A stretch of DNA of 64,000 bases, from positions 124,001 through 188,000 of the forward strand of contig NZ_AEYE02000004.1 of NCBI RefSeq assembly GCF_000298315.2, written 5' to 3'. Origin of the DNA: Rhizobium grahamii CCGE 502. Lineage in GTDB: Bacteria > Pseudomonadota > Alphaproteobacteria > Rhizobiales > Rhizobiaceae. The notes beneath the pieces are model-generated. The model was not told where the DNA came from and did no database searches. It was given only the letters and a program-made list of their open reading frames with translations. This document shows, piece by piece, positions 27,225 through 38,022 of the stretch; the stretch's first letter is position 1; each line of letters begins with the position of its first letter. The position numbers were made by a program, and so were the translations under genes.

Positions 27225-28661
27225 CTAAACGTTCAGCAGAAGGAATTCGCGCTCCCAGGGACTGATGACCTGCATGAAGGTTTCGAATTCTCCGCGCTTC
27301 ACACCGGCGTAGATGCCGAGGAACTCCTTGCCGAATATTTCCTCGAAGGCTTCCTCGTCTTCCATCAGCGCGACCGCCTCCAGAAGACCGCGCGGCAGGT
27401 CGATCGAACCCTCGTTGGCGGTATCCTCTGTCGGCGCTGTCGGCTCGATGCCCTTCATGATGCCGAGCAGACCTGACGCAAGCGAGGCCGCGAGCGCGAG
27501 GTAGGGGTTGGCATCCGAACTCGGCAGGCGGTTTTCCACACGCCGTGCCTGTGGATCGGACACCGGCACGCGGAACGCCGTCGTGCGGTTGTCGTAGCCC
27601 CAGGCGTTATTCACCGGCGCCGACATGTCAGGTGTCAACCGCCGATAGGAGTTCACATAGGGCGCCAGCATAACCATTGAACTCGGCACGTATTTCTGCA
27701 GGCCGCCGATGAAATGGAAGAATTCGCGAGAGGCGGACCCATCGGGGTTTGAGAAGATGTTCTTGCCTGTCTCGCTGTTGACTACGGACTGGTGGATGTG
27801 CATCGCGGAACCCGGCTGCCCCTGCATCGGCTTGGCCATGAAGGTGGCATAGATCCCGTGCTTCATCGCGGCTTCGCGGATCGTGCGCTTGAACAGGAAC
27901 ACCTGGTCGGCGAGCTCGATGGGGTTGCCGTGACGAAGGTTAATTTCCAGCTGCGCCGGGCCTTCCTCGTGGATGAGCGTATCGATCTCGAGGCCCTGCT
28001 TTTCCGAGAAGTGATAGATGTCGTCGATCAGTTCGTCGAACTCGTTGATGCCGGCGATCGAATAGCCCTGACCGCCGAGGATCGAGCGGCCCGAGCGACC
28101 TTTCGGCGGATGCAAGGGATAATCAGGGTCATCGTTCTTGGCAACGAGATAGAATTCGATCTCTGGTGCCACGATCGGTTTCCACCCGCGGTCGCCATAG
28201 AGCTTCAGCACGCGCTTCAGCACGTTTCGCGGTGTATAGGGAACCTCTTCCCCATCCACGCTGACGATATCGCAGATCACCTGCGCCGTCGGATCCGTTT
28301 CCCAGGGAACGACCGACAGCGTCGAGAGGTCGGGCACCAGCTTCAGGTCGCTGTCGCGCGGCTCGTAGCGGAAGCTTTCCGTCTCGTCAGGATATTCGCC
28401 GGAGATGGTGTGGCGATAGATCGCCGAGGGCAGCGCGAGCGAGGTGTTCGAGGTGAACTTGGAGCTCGGCATCATCTTGCCGCGCGGTACGCCGGCCAGG
28501 TCAGGCGTGATGCATTCGATGTCTTCGATGCCGCGTGCCCGTAAGAACTGCGCTGCTTCCTTCCAGTTTTCCACGCCGCGCTGATGTCCGGGGTCCGGGG
28601 GAGTCTTCTTCGAGGCAGGTACGTTTCTGGCAGGCTTCAGCGTCGTCTTTTTTGGGGACAT
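27225..28661 (-). CDS. puuA: Gamma-glutamylputrescine synthetase-like glutamine synthetase (PuuA type)
   Basis: The 478-residue product is a glutamine-synthetase family enzyme without the adenylylation-type C-terminus of GlnA. Seen: APEIEFYLV (ATP/metal site), EEGPAQLEINLRHGNP, QGQPGSAMHIHQSVV (metal His), RRLTPDMSAPVNNAWGYDNR and ENRLPSSDANPYLALAA. PuuA ligates glutamate to putrescine. The assignment rests on the adjacent oxidase; related paralogs act on other amines. I start at 28661 (MSPKKTT); the longer frame adds an unconserved tail. A Lys/Pro-rich leader of about 30 residues precedes the fold. Confidence 0.85.
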   Translation of the reverse strand: MSPKKTTLKPARNVPASKKTPPDPGHQRGVENWKEAAQFLRARGIEDIECITPDLAGVPRGKMMPSSKFTSNTSLALPSAIYRHTISGEYPDETESFRYEPRDSDLKLVPDLSTLSVVPWETDPTAQVICDIVSVDGEEVPYTPRNVLKRVLKLYGDRGWKPIVAPEIEFYLVAKNDDPDYPLHPPKGRSGRSILGGQGYSIAGINEFDELIDDIYHFSEKQGLEIDTLIHEEGPAQLEINLRHGNPIELADQVFLFKRTIREAAMKHGIYATFMAKPMQGQPGSAMHIHQSVVNSETGKNIFSNPDGSASREFFHFIGGLQKYVPSSMVMLAPYVNSYRRLTPDMSAPVNNAWGYDNRTTAFRVPVSDPQARRVENRLPSSDANPYLALAASLASGLLGIMKGIEPTAPTEDTANEGSIDLPRGLLEAVALMEDEEAFEEIFGKEFLGIYAGVKRGEFETFMQVISPWEREFLLLNV

Positions 28662-28786
28662 GACACACCGGTTTGCGTTGATCGTGGCGGCATCATAACC
28701 GGAGTTTGGCAATTGGCGAGAGGGTGGCACGTTGACTTTCGCCCAATGATGGAAAAAGAAGACGCCTTTCGACAAGGGAAGTGGTT

Positions 28787-29968
28787 TTGCAGCGAAAAAG
28801 CGATGTGATCGTCCTCGGCGCGGGCGCCGCCGGCATGATGTGCGCCATTCGCGCCGCTCAGCGCGGCCGCTCGGTCATCGTTCTCGATCACGCGAAGTCG
28901 CCGGGCGAGAAGATCCGCATTTCGGGTGGCGGGCGCTGCAACTTTACCAACATTCATACCAGCCCGAAGAGCTTCCTCTCCGCCAATCCGCATTTCTGCA
29001 AGTCGGCGCTGGCGCGTTTCACGCCATCGGATTTCATCGCCATGGTCGATCGCCACCGGATCGCCTGGCATGAGAAGACGCTTGGGCAGCTGTTCTGCGA
29101 TGACACCGCCAAGGATGTTATCCGCATGCTGCTCGACGAGATGCAGGCCGCAGGCGCAGCTCTGCATCTGCGCACCGAGATCGTTGATGTTGAGAAGAGC
29201 GGCGAGGGCTTCCGCATCACGACGTCGGAAGGAGCATACGAATGCCGCTCGCTGGTCATCGCGACCGGCGGCAAGTCGATCCCGAAGATGGGCGCGACCG
29301 GCTTCGCCTATCGTATCGCCGAGCAGTTCGGCCTTCCTCTGGTGGAGACGCGGCCGGGTCTCGTACCACTGACCATGGATCAGGCCGCGCTCGAAAATCT
29401 TTCCGAACTATCGGGGATATCCGCACCCGCCGAAATCCGTCACGGCAAGACCGCCTTCCGCGAAGCGCTGTTGTTCACGCACCGCGGCCTGAGCGGCCCC
29501 GCGATCCTGCAGATCTCCTCCTACTGGCGCGAGGGCGACGATATCACCATCGACATCGAGCCCGACCTTGATCTCCTTGAGCATTTGAAAGCGGCGAAGA
29601 GGACAAACGGTCGGCAGTCCGCTCAGACGGCGCTGGCCGAGATACTTCCCAAGCGACTGGCGCAACACCTGACCGACCGGGAGGGTATTGTCGGCCACAT
29701 GGCCGACCTTTCCGACAAGACGCTGCTGCGCCTCGCCGAGGCCGTGCAGAGCTGGAAGATCAAGCCATCCGGCTCGGAAGGGTACAGAACCGCCGAAGTG
29801 ACGCTTGGTGGCATCGATACCGCGGCACTCGACTCCCGGACCATGGCGGCGAAGGAGGTTCCGGGCCTCCATTTCATCGGCGAATGTGTCGATGTGACGG
29901 GCTGGCTCGGCGGCTATAATTTTCAATGGGCCTGGGCGTCTGGCTTTGTTGCCGGCGAATCTTTGTAG
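28787..29968 (+). CDS. HI0933/BaiN-family FAD-dependent oxidoreductase
   Basis: The product (about 393 residues) has an N-terminal dinucleotide fold VIVLGAGAAGMMCAIRAAQR and the family hallmark KIRISGGGRCNFTN near residue 46, then a C-terminal GECVDVTGWLGGYNFQWAWA. The HI0933 group is widespread; a few members are bile-acid reductases, but the physiological role in most bacteria is unknown and I do not infer a substrate. The start is TTG at 28787 (AAGGGAAG about 5 nt upstream) or GTG at 28781. It is transcribed divergently from puuA. Confidence 0.85.
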   Translation: MQRKSDVIVLGAGAAGMMCAIRAAQRGRSVIVLDHAKSPGEKIRISGGGRCNFTNIHTSPKSFLSANPHFCKSALARFTPSDFIAMVDRHRIAWHEKTLGQLFCDDTAKDVIRMLLDEMQAAGAALHLRTEIVDVEKSGEGFRITTSEGAYECRSLVIATGGKSIPKMGATGFAYRIAEQFGLPLVETRPGLVPLTMDQAALENLSELSGISAPAEIRHGKTAFREALLFTHRGLSGPAILQISSYWREGDDITIDIEPDLDLLEHLKAAKRTNGRQSAQTALAEILPKRLAQHLTDREGIVGHMADLSDKTLLRLAEAVQSWKIKPSGSEGYRTAEVTLGGIDTAALDSRTMAAKEVPGLHFIGECVDVTGWLGGYNFQWAWASGFVAGESL

Positions 29969-30117
29969 ACGTGAAACTATCTGGCCGATTCAAGAGTTCT
30001 TAAACTGGGTGCGCCATCCTGCCTCATGAACAGTTGGAAAAGCGCTTCCTAAATAAAGCTTTACCAGCAGGACGTTTTGTTGGATTGTTATGCCAGAGAT
30101 GAAGTGAGGTTCTGCAA

Positions 30118-30261
30118 ATGAACAAGAACACTCGACGCGCACGCGCCATTGCAATCGCCCAGGCCAAGCCCGACAACAAGCTCGTTGCCTTGCGCTATCT
30201 CGTTATCTCTGCCAGCGCATTGGCCGCCGTGGCCGCTCTTCTCCTCGCACGTTGGCTCTGA
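30118..30261 (+). CDS. 47-residue Arg/Lys-rich single-pass membrane protein
   Basis: This short ORF (MNKNTRRARAIAIAQAKPDN...) has a basic N-terminal half and a hydrophobic C-terminal helix (YLVISASALAAVAALLLARW) ending in LARWL-stop, as in a tail-anchored or single-pass peptide with the positive end in the cytoplasm. AGTGAGGTT lies about 9 nt before the ATG. Codon use is like the neighbours, with G/C-rich third positions. No function can be assigned. It lies between the flavoprotein gene and the first chemoreceptor gene. Confidence 0.6.
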   Translation: MNKNTRRARAIAIAQAKPDNKLVALRYLVISASALAAVAALLLARWL

Positions 30262-30561
30262 CATCCCCCGAGTTCTTTTGGCGACCGCAATGAAGTAGTT
30301 TGTCCCGCTGGCTATCGCGCGGATAAATCGATTTGAATGCGCTTTTCCATAGTTTTCGCTTATCCGAAAATTAAGACATCCTCTGCAACATTCGCTCAAT
30401 AATTTTGGGCGCTTACGCATGCGCGTGAAGCGAGTTGGCAATGACTGCCGCCCGGTCCCGGCCGGGACTCCAACTGTTCCAATTTAAGCAGCTCGATGCA
30501 CTCGGTCGGCGCCCATCAGGCGGCCGGCGGGAGGAGTGGTGTATGGAAGGCCGGAACCGCC
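30262..30561. other. Non-coding 300-nt gap before the first chemoreceptor
   Basis: No ORF with coding character was seen. The only clear element is a perfect 14-bp palindrome GTCCCGGCCGGGAC at 30455-30468. The proximal part should hold the promoter of the chemoreceptor gene; I cannot place its boxes with confidence. Confidence 0.5.
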
Positions 30562-33090
30562 ATGTTGATTGATAAGATTCTTTCCCGCTTCAGGATCAAA
30601 ACCAAGGTCCTGATTTTTGTGTTGCCGTTCGTTGTCAGCATTTCGGCAGTCGGCCTGACGGGCCTTTATGCTTCGGGCATGCTGCAAGGACGCATGGAAA
30701 TCTCCAATAGCGTGCTGCAGTCGCTGAGCGGGTTCAAGGATCTTTACGGCTCCATGGACGATTTCCTGCAGATCACCAGCCAGGAAGCCCGTGACAAGCT
30801 TTACGGGGACATCAAGACACAGCAAGGCACGCTGAACGCGACGCTGAAGCAGATCGGCGATAATGGTGGCCGCGACAACCTGCGGGCCGCGATCGACGGC
30901 ACCTCGGGAATCTCCGATACTGTCGGCAAGCTCTGGACCCTGCATGAGCAGGAACTTGCCCTGCGCAAGTCGATCGACGACGCGCAGAAGGTAATGATTA
31001 CCAGCCGCTTCAACGTCAACTACGACGCGCAGCAACTTGAGGAAAACATCCGCAAGGACGAGGGCAATGCCACGGCGACGCTGCGCGCGGCGGATCGTCT
31101 GCTGAAGGGCGGCGATACGCTGGCGACCGTTATGGGCGACTTCAACAAGGCCCAGCTGCCTGCCGACAAGCTGAAGGTCGTAACCGACGCGATTCCCGCG
31201 ATCGCCAAGGCTCAGCGCCTGATCGAGATTTCGGTGCCGCAGAACCAGAAGAGCATGACGCAGTCGCTGTCGCAGACGATTAGCGACGTCAAGGCGCAGG
31301 CGACTGCCGCCGACGCTGGCACCGATGAGGCGATTGCCAATCTCGGTCGGCTCGTTTCGCGCTTTCGCCAGATGTCGACGTATACTCAGCTGACGGCGAC
31401 GCAGATGATGCGCGAAGCGACGACGACTTTCGTCGAGCTGGATAGCCGCATTGCGCAGACGAACTCGGTTCTCGAAGACACGCGCCGTCTGGAGAGCGCG
31501 ATCTACTCGCTGCAGCTGGTTCTCGGCGAATTCGCTGCCAAGCCCGGCAAGGAAAACCGCGTCCGCCTGCATCAGGAGATTGCGACTCTCGGCACCAACC
31601 TCAACACCCTGCTTGCCAGTGCGAAAGGCATGAACTTCGCGGAAGACATCGTCGCTGCGATGTCGCCAGCCCTTGCCTCCATGGACAAGGATGCCCAGAG
31701 CCTGGTCGACACGATCAACCAGCGTGTTGCCGACTACGCTTCCGCCCGCCAGCAACTCGATGCTGTCTGGGGCCAGCTGACAACCTTCGCCGAGCTGCAA
31801 AAGCAGAGCGCCGGTGCCGAACGCACGCAGGCAAACGGCATCTCGGTGCTGACGACCGGCCTCGGCATTCTCGTCTCGATCATCGGCGGCATCGCGCTTG
31901 TTCTGACGCTGCAGCGCCCGATCGGCCAGATCACCGCAGCGATGCGTCGCATTGCCGACGGCGTTCTCGATACCAACATCTCGGGCGATCTGCGGTACGA
32001 CGAAATCGGCGACATGGCTCGCGCGCTCGGTATCTTCAAGGAGAACGCGATCTCCAAGATCCGTATCGAGGAGCAGAGTGAGGAAGAGCGCGCTGCAGCC
32101 GAGCATGAGCGCCAGCGCAACGATGCCGAGAAGCGGGAGATGGACCGCCAGATCGAGTTTGCTGTCAACGCGCTCGCGTCCGGCCTCGAACGGATGTCGC
32201 AGGGCGACATCTCGACCACGATCGAGACGCCGTTCATCGGCCGCCTTGAACAACTTCGTCAGGATTTCAACGGCTCGATGATGCGCCTGCAGGCGACGAT
32301 GAGCCAGATCCGCGACAACGTCGAGATGATCCAGGGCAATGGCAACCAGATGGCCCAGTCGGCGGAAGATCTCTCCAAGCGCACCGAGCAGCAGGCTGCC
32401 TCGCTGGAAGAGACCGCTGCTGCGGTTGAACAGATCACGGTGACGGTCCGGTCCTCCGCGGAGCGAGCCAAGGATGCGGATCAAATCGTCCGCCAGGCCA
32501 AGCGCAGCGCCGACGACTCGGCCGTCGTCGTCAGCAACGCGATCGATGCCATGGGCCGGATCGAAGGCGCATCGCGGCAGATCGAGCAGATCATCGGCGT
32601 CATCGACGAGATCGCCTTCCAGACCAACCTGCTGGCACTGAACGCCGGAATCGAAGCTGCGCGTGCCGGTGAAGCCGGCAAGGGCTTCGCCGTCGTCGCG
32701 ATGGAGGTGCGCGAACTTGCACAACGATCCGCTGCTGCGGCGCAGGAGATCAAGGGGCTCATCAACAAGTCGACGACAGAGGTCAGTTCCGGTTCGCAGT
32801 TCGTGCAGGAGACTGGCACGGTGCTCGCAAAGATCAGCGCCCAGATCGTCACGATCAGCCAGCATGTCGAGACGATCGCGCGCGCAAGCCACGACCAGTC
32901 GAACGCGCTGCAGGAAGTCAATGCGACCGTCAACCAGATGGATCAGATGACGCAGCAGAACGCCGCGATGGTGGAAGAGACCACTGCGGCAAGTCGCGAG
33001 CTTGCCGTCGAGGCGGATTCGCTGCTGCGGCTCATCCAGCAGTTCAAGATTGATGGCGACGCGCAGCCGGCGGTCTATCGCGCCGCATAA
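30562..33090 (+). CDS. Methyl-accepting chemotaxis protein with long helical sensor domain
   Basis: A transmembrane chemoreceptor of 842 residues. Order: cytoplasmic Lys/Arg-rich start, TM1 at about 14-37, an all-helical periplasmic domain to about residue 425, TM2 at about 427-450, a HAMP region ([20 protein letters not shown]), a second HAMP-like stretch ([20 protein letters not shown]), and the signalling tip with [20 protein letters not shown] and [18 protein letters not shown]. The size and helical nature of the sensor fit a helical bimodular (HBM) type, which bind small organic acids, but the ligand is unknown. The C-terminus (AVYRAA) has no CheB/CheR pentapeptide. Earlier in-frame starts up to 30496 are less likely. 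Confidence 0.93.
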   Translation: MLIDKILSRFRIKTKVLIFVLPFVVSISAVGLTGLYASGMLQGRMEISNSVLQSLSGFKDLYGSMDDFLQITSQEARDKLYGDIKTQQGTLNATLKQIGDNGGRDNLRAAIDGTSGISDTVGKLWTLHEQELALRKSIDDAQKVMITSRFNVNYDAQQLEENIRKDEGNATATLRAADRLLKGGDTLATVMGDFNKAQLPADKLKVVTDAIPAIAKAQRLIEISVPQNQKSMTQSLSQTISDVKAQATAADAGTDEAIANLGRLVSRFRQMSTYTQLTATQMMREATTTFVELDSRIAQTNSVLEDTRRLESAIYSLQLVLGEFAAKPGKENRVRLHQEIATLGTNLNTLLASAKGMNFAEDIVAAMSPALASMDKDAQSLVDTINQRVADYASARQQLDAVWGQLTTFAELQKQSAGAERTQANGISVLTTGLGILVSIIGGIALVLTLQRPIGQITAAMRRIADGVLDTNISGDLRYDEIGDMARALGIFKENAISKIRIEEQSEEERAAAEHERQRNDAEKREMDRQIEFAVNALASGLERMSQGDISTTIETPFIGRLEQLRQDFNGSMMRLQATMSQIRDNVEMIQGNGNQMAQSAEDLSKRTEQQAASLEETAAAVEQITVTVRSSAERAKDADQIVRQAKRSADDSAVVVSNAIDAMGRIEGASRQIEQIIGVIDEIAFQTNLLALNAGIEAARAGEAGKGFAVVAMEVRELAQRSAAAAQEIKGLINKSTTEVSSGSQFVQETGTVLAKISAQIVTISQHVETIARASHDQSNALQEVNATVNQMDQMTQQNAAMVEETTAASRELAVEADSLLRLIQQFKIDGDAQPAVYRAA

Positions 33091-33115
33091 AGCGACCGCA
33101 AGCACAAGCGCTTTG

Positions 33116-33145
33116 AGGGCCCCGGTATTCCGGGGCCCTTTCTGT
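33116..33145 (+). terminator. Terminator after the first chemoreceptor gene
   Basis: AGGGCCCCGG (33116-33125) pairs exactly with CCGGGGCCCT (33130-33139) around TATT, followed by TTCTGTTTCT. It lies 25 nt after the stop and separates the two chemoreceptor genes. Confidence 0.88.
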
Positions 33146-33256
33146 TTCTCGATCGGCTGCGTGCCTTTTTCAAATTTTTGACACTTGTCAATTTTTTTAA
33201 AATTTTCCTTAAATTTTTAGCGTTAACCCATGAGGCTCATGTCTCAGGGGATACCT

Positions 33257-35098
33257 ATGCTGCGCCTGTTCTCGGCTTCCATCGTACGTCAGATTGTTGC
33301 CATCACACTCGTTCTACTCGCCTTCAGCACCGCAGCGATCGTCTGCGTCACCTACTACAATCTGAGCGCCTACGTGATGACGAGCGCCGTTTCCGACGCA
33401 AAGGACGCGAGCCGGACGATGGCGGTTCTCTACGGCGCGAGCGATGCCGGAGTGAGGGTGGACGTCAGCAACAATGAGCTCGCGAGTGTGACGGAAGAGA
33501 AGCTTCCTTCACTCGGCGATCACGTGCTGGTCGATCGCACGGCACAGTCGATCGCTGGCGTTGCCACCGTCTTTGAGCGCCAAGGCGGCGACTACGTCCG
33601 CGTCTCCACCAACGTAAAGAAAGAGAACGGCGACCGCGCTGTCGGCACGAAGCTTGCCACCGATCATCCGGCGCAGGCGGTGTTGGCCAAGGGTGAGGCC
33701 TACTACGGTCCTGCTGACCTTTTCGGTCGTAAATTCATGACGGGCTATTTCCCGGTGAAGAACACGGCTGGTTCGAACGTGGGGATCCTGTTCATCGGCA
33801 TCCCGATGGAGGTCTACTACAGCAGCCTGCAGCAGCTGCTGATGCTGGTGGCCGGTGTTGGTGTCGCAGTTTTGCTGCTGGTCGGCGTGGTGGCCTACTT
33901 CGCGATCCGCGCGTCCATCAGGCCGCTGGAGGCGCTGACCGCAACCATTCACACGATATCCGACGGTAATCTCAACGGGCCGATCCCTTGCGTGGAGAAG
34001 CAAAACGAATTCGGTGCGATCGGACGCGCGCTCGCGCTGTTCCGCGACAATGCCCGCGCCCGTCTGACCTTGGAGGTGCAAGCTGCGGAACAGCGGCAAC
34101 TCAGCGACGACGAGCGCGCCCGCAACGACGCCGAGAAGCGCGCGCTCGACGGCCAGATCGACTTCGCCGTCAACCAGCTTGCTGCAGGCCTGGGGCGTCT
34201 GGCGCGGGGTGACGTTTCGCAGACGATCCAGACACCATTTGTCGGTCGCCTTGAGCAGCTCCGTGTCGACTTTAATGCCTCCCTCGTTCGGCTGCAGGAA
34301 ACGTTGGCACGCATTCGCGACAACACCGCTTCGATCCAGAACAACTCCGGTGCCATGCTGGCCTCTGCCGACGAGCTTTCGAAGCGCACTGAAGCACAGG
34401 CCGCCAACCTGGAGGAGACCGCAGCCGCAGTTGAGCAAATCACCGTGACCGTCAAATCGTCCGCGGTGCGTGCACGCGAAGCGAACGAGGCCGTGTCCGC
34501 GACCAAGAAGAATGCCGATAGTTCGGGCGCAGTCGTCAGCGACGCGGTCGCGGCGATGAACCGCATCGAAGAGGCATCGAAGCAGATCGAACAAATTATC
34601 GAAGTCATCGATGATATTGCGTTCCAGACCAACCTTCTGGCGTTGAACGCCGGTATCGAGGCGGCTCGGGCCGGCGAGGCGGGCAAGGGCTTTGCGGTGG
34701 TCGCGCAGGAGGTGCGCGAGCTTGCACAGCGGTCCGCCGACGCGGCGCGCGAAATCAAGGGGCTGATCGAGAAGTCGACGCGTGAGGTTATGGCAGGCTC
34801 CGGCCTCGTGCAGAAGACCGGTGCCGTGCTTGCAACGATCAGCCAGGAGATCGTTGCGATCAGCAGCCACGTTGAAACGATAGCGACGGCAAGCCAAGAT
34901 CAATCAGCCGCTCTGCAGGAGGTCAATGGCGCCGTCAATGCAATGGACCAGATGACACAACAGAACGCCGCAATGGTCGAGGAAACCACGGAGGCCAGCC
35001 GGAAACTTGCCAACGAAGCTGATGCTTTGATGACGTTGGTGCAGCAGTTCCGGTTCGAAGCCGCACAGGATTATGACCGAGTAAGGCAGGCGGCGTGA
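33257..35098 (+). CDS. Methyl-accepting chemotaxis protein with single Cache-type sensor
   Basis: The 613-residue product has TM1 at about residues 8-32, a periplasmic domain of about 150 residues containing [31 protein letters not shown] and [17 protein letters not shown], typical of the single-Cache (Cache_3/Cache_2) fold, TM2 at about 195-218, HAMP ([20 protein letters not shown]), and a signalling domain nearly identical in layout to the upstream receptor ([20 protein letters not shown]). I choose ATG 33257 because AGGGGA lies 5 nt before it; ATGs at 33230 and 33239 are alternatives. No C-terminal CheR-binding pentapeptide. Its own promoter is likely, since a terminator precedes it. Confidence 0.93.
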   Translation: MLRLFSASIVRQIVAITLVLLAFSTAAIVCVTYYNLSAYVMTSAVSDAKDASRTMAVLYGASDAGVRVDVSNNELASVTEEKLPSLGDHVLVDRTAQSIAGVATVFERQGGDYVRVSTNVKKENGDRAVGTKLATDHPAQAVLAKGEAYYGPADLFGRKFMTGYFPVKNTAGSNVGILFIGIPMEVYYSSLQQLLMLVAGVGVAVLLLVGVVAYFAIRASIRPLEALTATIHTISDGNLNGPIPCVEKQNEFGAIGRALALFRDNARARLTLEVQAAEQRQLSDDERARNDAEKRALDGQIDFAVNQLAAGLGRLARGDVSQTIQTPFVGRLEQLRVDFNASLVRLQETLARIRDNTASIQNNSGAMLASADELSKRTEAQAANLEETAAAVEQITVTVKSSAVRAREANEAVSATKKNADSSGAVVSDAVAAMNRIEEASKQIEQIIEVIDDIAFQTNLLALNAGIEAARAGEAGKGFAVVAQEVRELAQRSADAAREIKGLIEKSTREVMAGSGLVQKTGAVLATISQEIVAISSHVETIATASQDQSAALQEVNGAVNAMDQMTQQNAAMVEETTEASRKLANEADALMTLVQQFRFEAAQDYDRVRQAA

Positions 35099-35304
35099 CC
35101 GATCTGTCCGGATCGGCATGCATCCTTTCCTCGGGGGCGAAGCGTCCCGCGGTTTAGCCGGGGAGACATGAGGAAGGCCGCGAAGCGGACCATACTGGAG
35201 TTGCCGACGCTCTCGTAGAATTCGCTTTCGGCTTTTGCCGAATACTTATCACGACTGTCGTTCAGCAGATCCGCAATCTGTGCGATGGCGATGACAGTAA
35301 TCAT
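35071..35304 (-). CDS. Possible 77-residue small protein, antisense end overlapping the chemoreceptor gene
   Basis: ATG 35304 has AAGGA 7 nt upstream, and the first 45 codons ([20 protein letters not shown], then a stretch ending [12 protein letters not shown]) look like real protein with helical and charged character. The last third ([20 protein letters not shown]) looks like readthrough into non-coding sequence, and the stop lies inside the 3' end of the chemoreceptor gene. It may be a short real gene whose original stop was lost, or chance. Divergent from the lysR gene, 88 nt away. Confidence 0.45.
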   Translation of the reverse strand: MITVIAIAQIADLLNDSRDKYSAKAESEFYESVGNSSMVRFAAFLMSPRLNRGTLRPRGKDACRSGQIGHAACLTRS

Positions 35305-35392
35305 GGCGATGTCCTTCAATCTTGGGCATCGCCTTAGTTATTCCTCGGAATTTGCTTTATAAACGGGAATTCTCTCACTATGTTTTTCACTC

Positions 35393-36262
35393 ATGAAAAA
35401 CACGCAGTGGGATTCCTTTCAATTATTCGTGCAGGTTGCCCGCTTCGGCGGGCTGACCGGCGCCAGCGCGTCGAGCGGACTCAGTCCCGCCACGATCGGT
35501 CGCCGCATGCTCGATCTCGAACATGAGATCGGCAAGGCTCTCTTCATCCGCAGCCAGACGGGATACGGCCTCACTGCGGACGGGCAGGTCCTTCTGGATC
35601 ATCTGCAGGACATGGAGGCCGCGGCCCGCAAGGTCGACGCCTGGCGGCAGGCGGGCAGCGTCGGCGCCACGGTAAGGGTGGCTGCAGGCACCTGGGTGGC
35701 CTGGCTCCTGACGGACAACTTCGCAGCGATCCGCAAGCCGGGCGATGCCTTTGCCGTCTCGCTGACCATCGGCGAAGCGCGCGCCAACCTCAATTACAGG
35801 GAAAGCGATATCGGCATCCGCGCTTTCGAGCCCGAAGAAAGCAACCTCGCCGCACGCCCGCTCGGCGAGGTGGCCTATGCGGTTTACACGAGGCGCAACG
35901 CTGACGGCGCCGAGGAGCGGTGGGTGGCGGTCGCCGAAGACGAGGCGATCTCGAACTATCTCCGCTGGCCGCATCGCAATGCAGCCGGTTCGATCGTTGC
36001 GACCGTCAATCGTCCGCGCTCCCTTCCGGAGTTGGTCAGAGCCGGTGCGGGTAGGGCCGTCCTGCCGTGCTTCGTCGGCGACCTCGATCCCGAACTGCAG
36101 CGTCTTGGTGGCGAGTTGCTGGAACTGCGCCACCGGCAATGGATCGTCATGAACAACGAGGATCGGCACCGACCGGAAATCCGGACCGTTGCCGATCGCA
36201 TGACGAAATTGCTGAAGAGCTATGTCGATCTCTTCGCGGGCAAGCGCCCCAGCCGAAGCTGA
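35393..36262 (+). CDS. LysR-family transcriptional regulator
   Basis: The 289-residue product has the LysR winged helix at the N-terminus (WDSFQLFVQVARFGGLTGAS, SGLSPATIGRRMLDLEHEIG, LFIRSQTGYGLTADGQ) and an effector-binding domain from about residue 90. Target and effector are unknown; the partners are a possible small gene on the other side and, downstream and convergent, a small gene plus aceA. The effector domain is degenerate compared with well-known members, as in the group of single-gene LysR regulators acting on membrane or transport genes. Confidence 0.88.
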   Translation: MKNTQWDSFQLFVQVARFGGLTGASASSGLSPATIGRRMLDLEHEIGKALFIRSQTGYGLTADGQVLLDHLQDMEAAARKVDAWRQAGSVGATVRVAAGTWVAWLLTDNFAAIRKPGDAFAVSLTIGEARANLNYRESDIGIRAFEPEESNLAARPLGEVAYAVYTRRNADGAEERWVAVAEDEAISNYLRWPHRNAAGSIVATVNRPRSLPELVRAGAGRAVLPCFVGDLDPELQRLGGELLELRHRQWIVMNNEDRHRPEIRTVADRMTKLLKSYVDLFAGKRPSRS

Positions 36263-36281
36263 GGGCGCCGACCGATGCCGT

Positions 36282-36518
36282 TCAGCTGCGTCCCGCGACG
36301 ATGACGGGGATCAGAAGGTCGCCCCAGTTCCCGTCGCCACCATGGTGTCTCGCCGAGCGAACGATCTCGACGGAAACGCCGGCATCGACTGCCTTCATGA
36401 CCGATTGGTTCAGTCGGTGCAGGTCGTTGGCGAGCATGCGGATCATCGTCTGCTGATCCGGGGTCATGCAGGTGGACTGTTCTTCAGCGCGTTCCTTGAC
36501 GCGTGCAAGCGTAGGCAT
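36282..36518 (-). CDS. Small protein of unknown function downstream of aceA
   Basis: The 78-residue product (MPTLARVKERAEEQSTCMTP) is soluble and charged, with a helical middle MIRMLANDLHRLNQSVMKAV and a C-terminal VSVEIVRSARHHGGDGNWGD. A strong ribosome site AAGGAGGAGA precedes the ATG by about 7 nt, and the gene starts 22 nt after the aceA stop, so it is probably co-transcribed with aceA. I do not recognise the family; location suggests a link to acetate or fatty-acid growth. Confidence 0.7.
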   Translation of the reverse strand: MPTLARVKERAEEQSTCMTPDQQTMIRMLANDLHRLNQSVMKAVDAGVSVEIVRSARHHGGDGNWGDLLIPVIVAGRS

Positions 36519-36540
36519 GGCATTCTCCTCCTTGGTGCGT

Positions 36541-37830
<1,290 letters not shown>

Positions 37831-37877
37831 TTCATGCTCCTTGCGGATTTTGTAGTCGGCTTGAATAGTTGACAGAA

Positions 37878-38012
37878 TTTACAAACGTCGGAAAAAATCC
37901 AGATTTTTCTATGGAATATCGGTCTTATTCGAGTTACGATGAAAAGCTTTTGACAGGTGTCTACTGTCAATTTGTCAAGTATTGTAAATCGAGCTCGTCG
38001 GAGTTTTGTAAA
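37878..38012. promoter_or_regulatory. Divergent aceA/regulator promoter region with repeated TTGTAAA
   Basis: The 192-nt gap between aceA and the regulator holds TTTACAAA (37878-37885), TTGTAAA (37982-37988) and TTGTAAA (38006-38012); the last two are 24 bp apart and the first is in inverted orientation. Copies of TGTCAA lie between them. These are candidate binding sites for the regulator encoded next door. Confidence 0.5.
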
Positions 38013-38022
38013 GGATTGTCAC

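Noticed and set aside
30484-33105. 873-residue open frame on the - strand opposite the first chemoreceptor
   Set aside because: It mirrors the whole receptor gene; the receptor's high-GC codons make the opposite strand free of stops. Composition is Arg/His/Leu-rich with no domain.
33195-33225. CtrA full site (TTAA-N7-TTAA) upstream of the Cache chemoreceptor
   Set aside because: The TTAA copies are spaced by 8 and 10, not 7.
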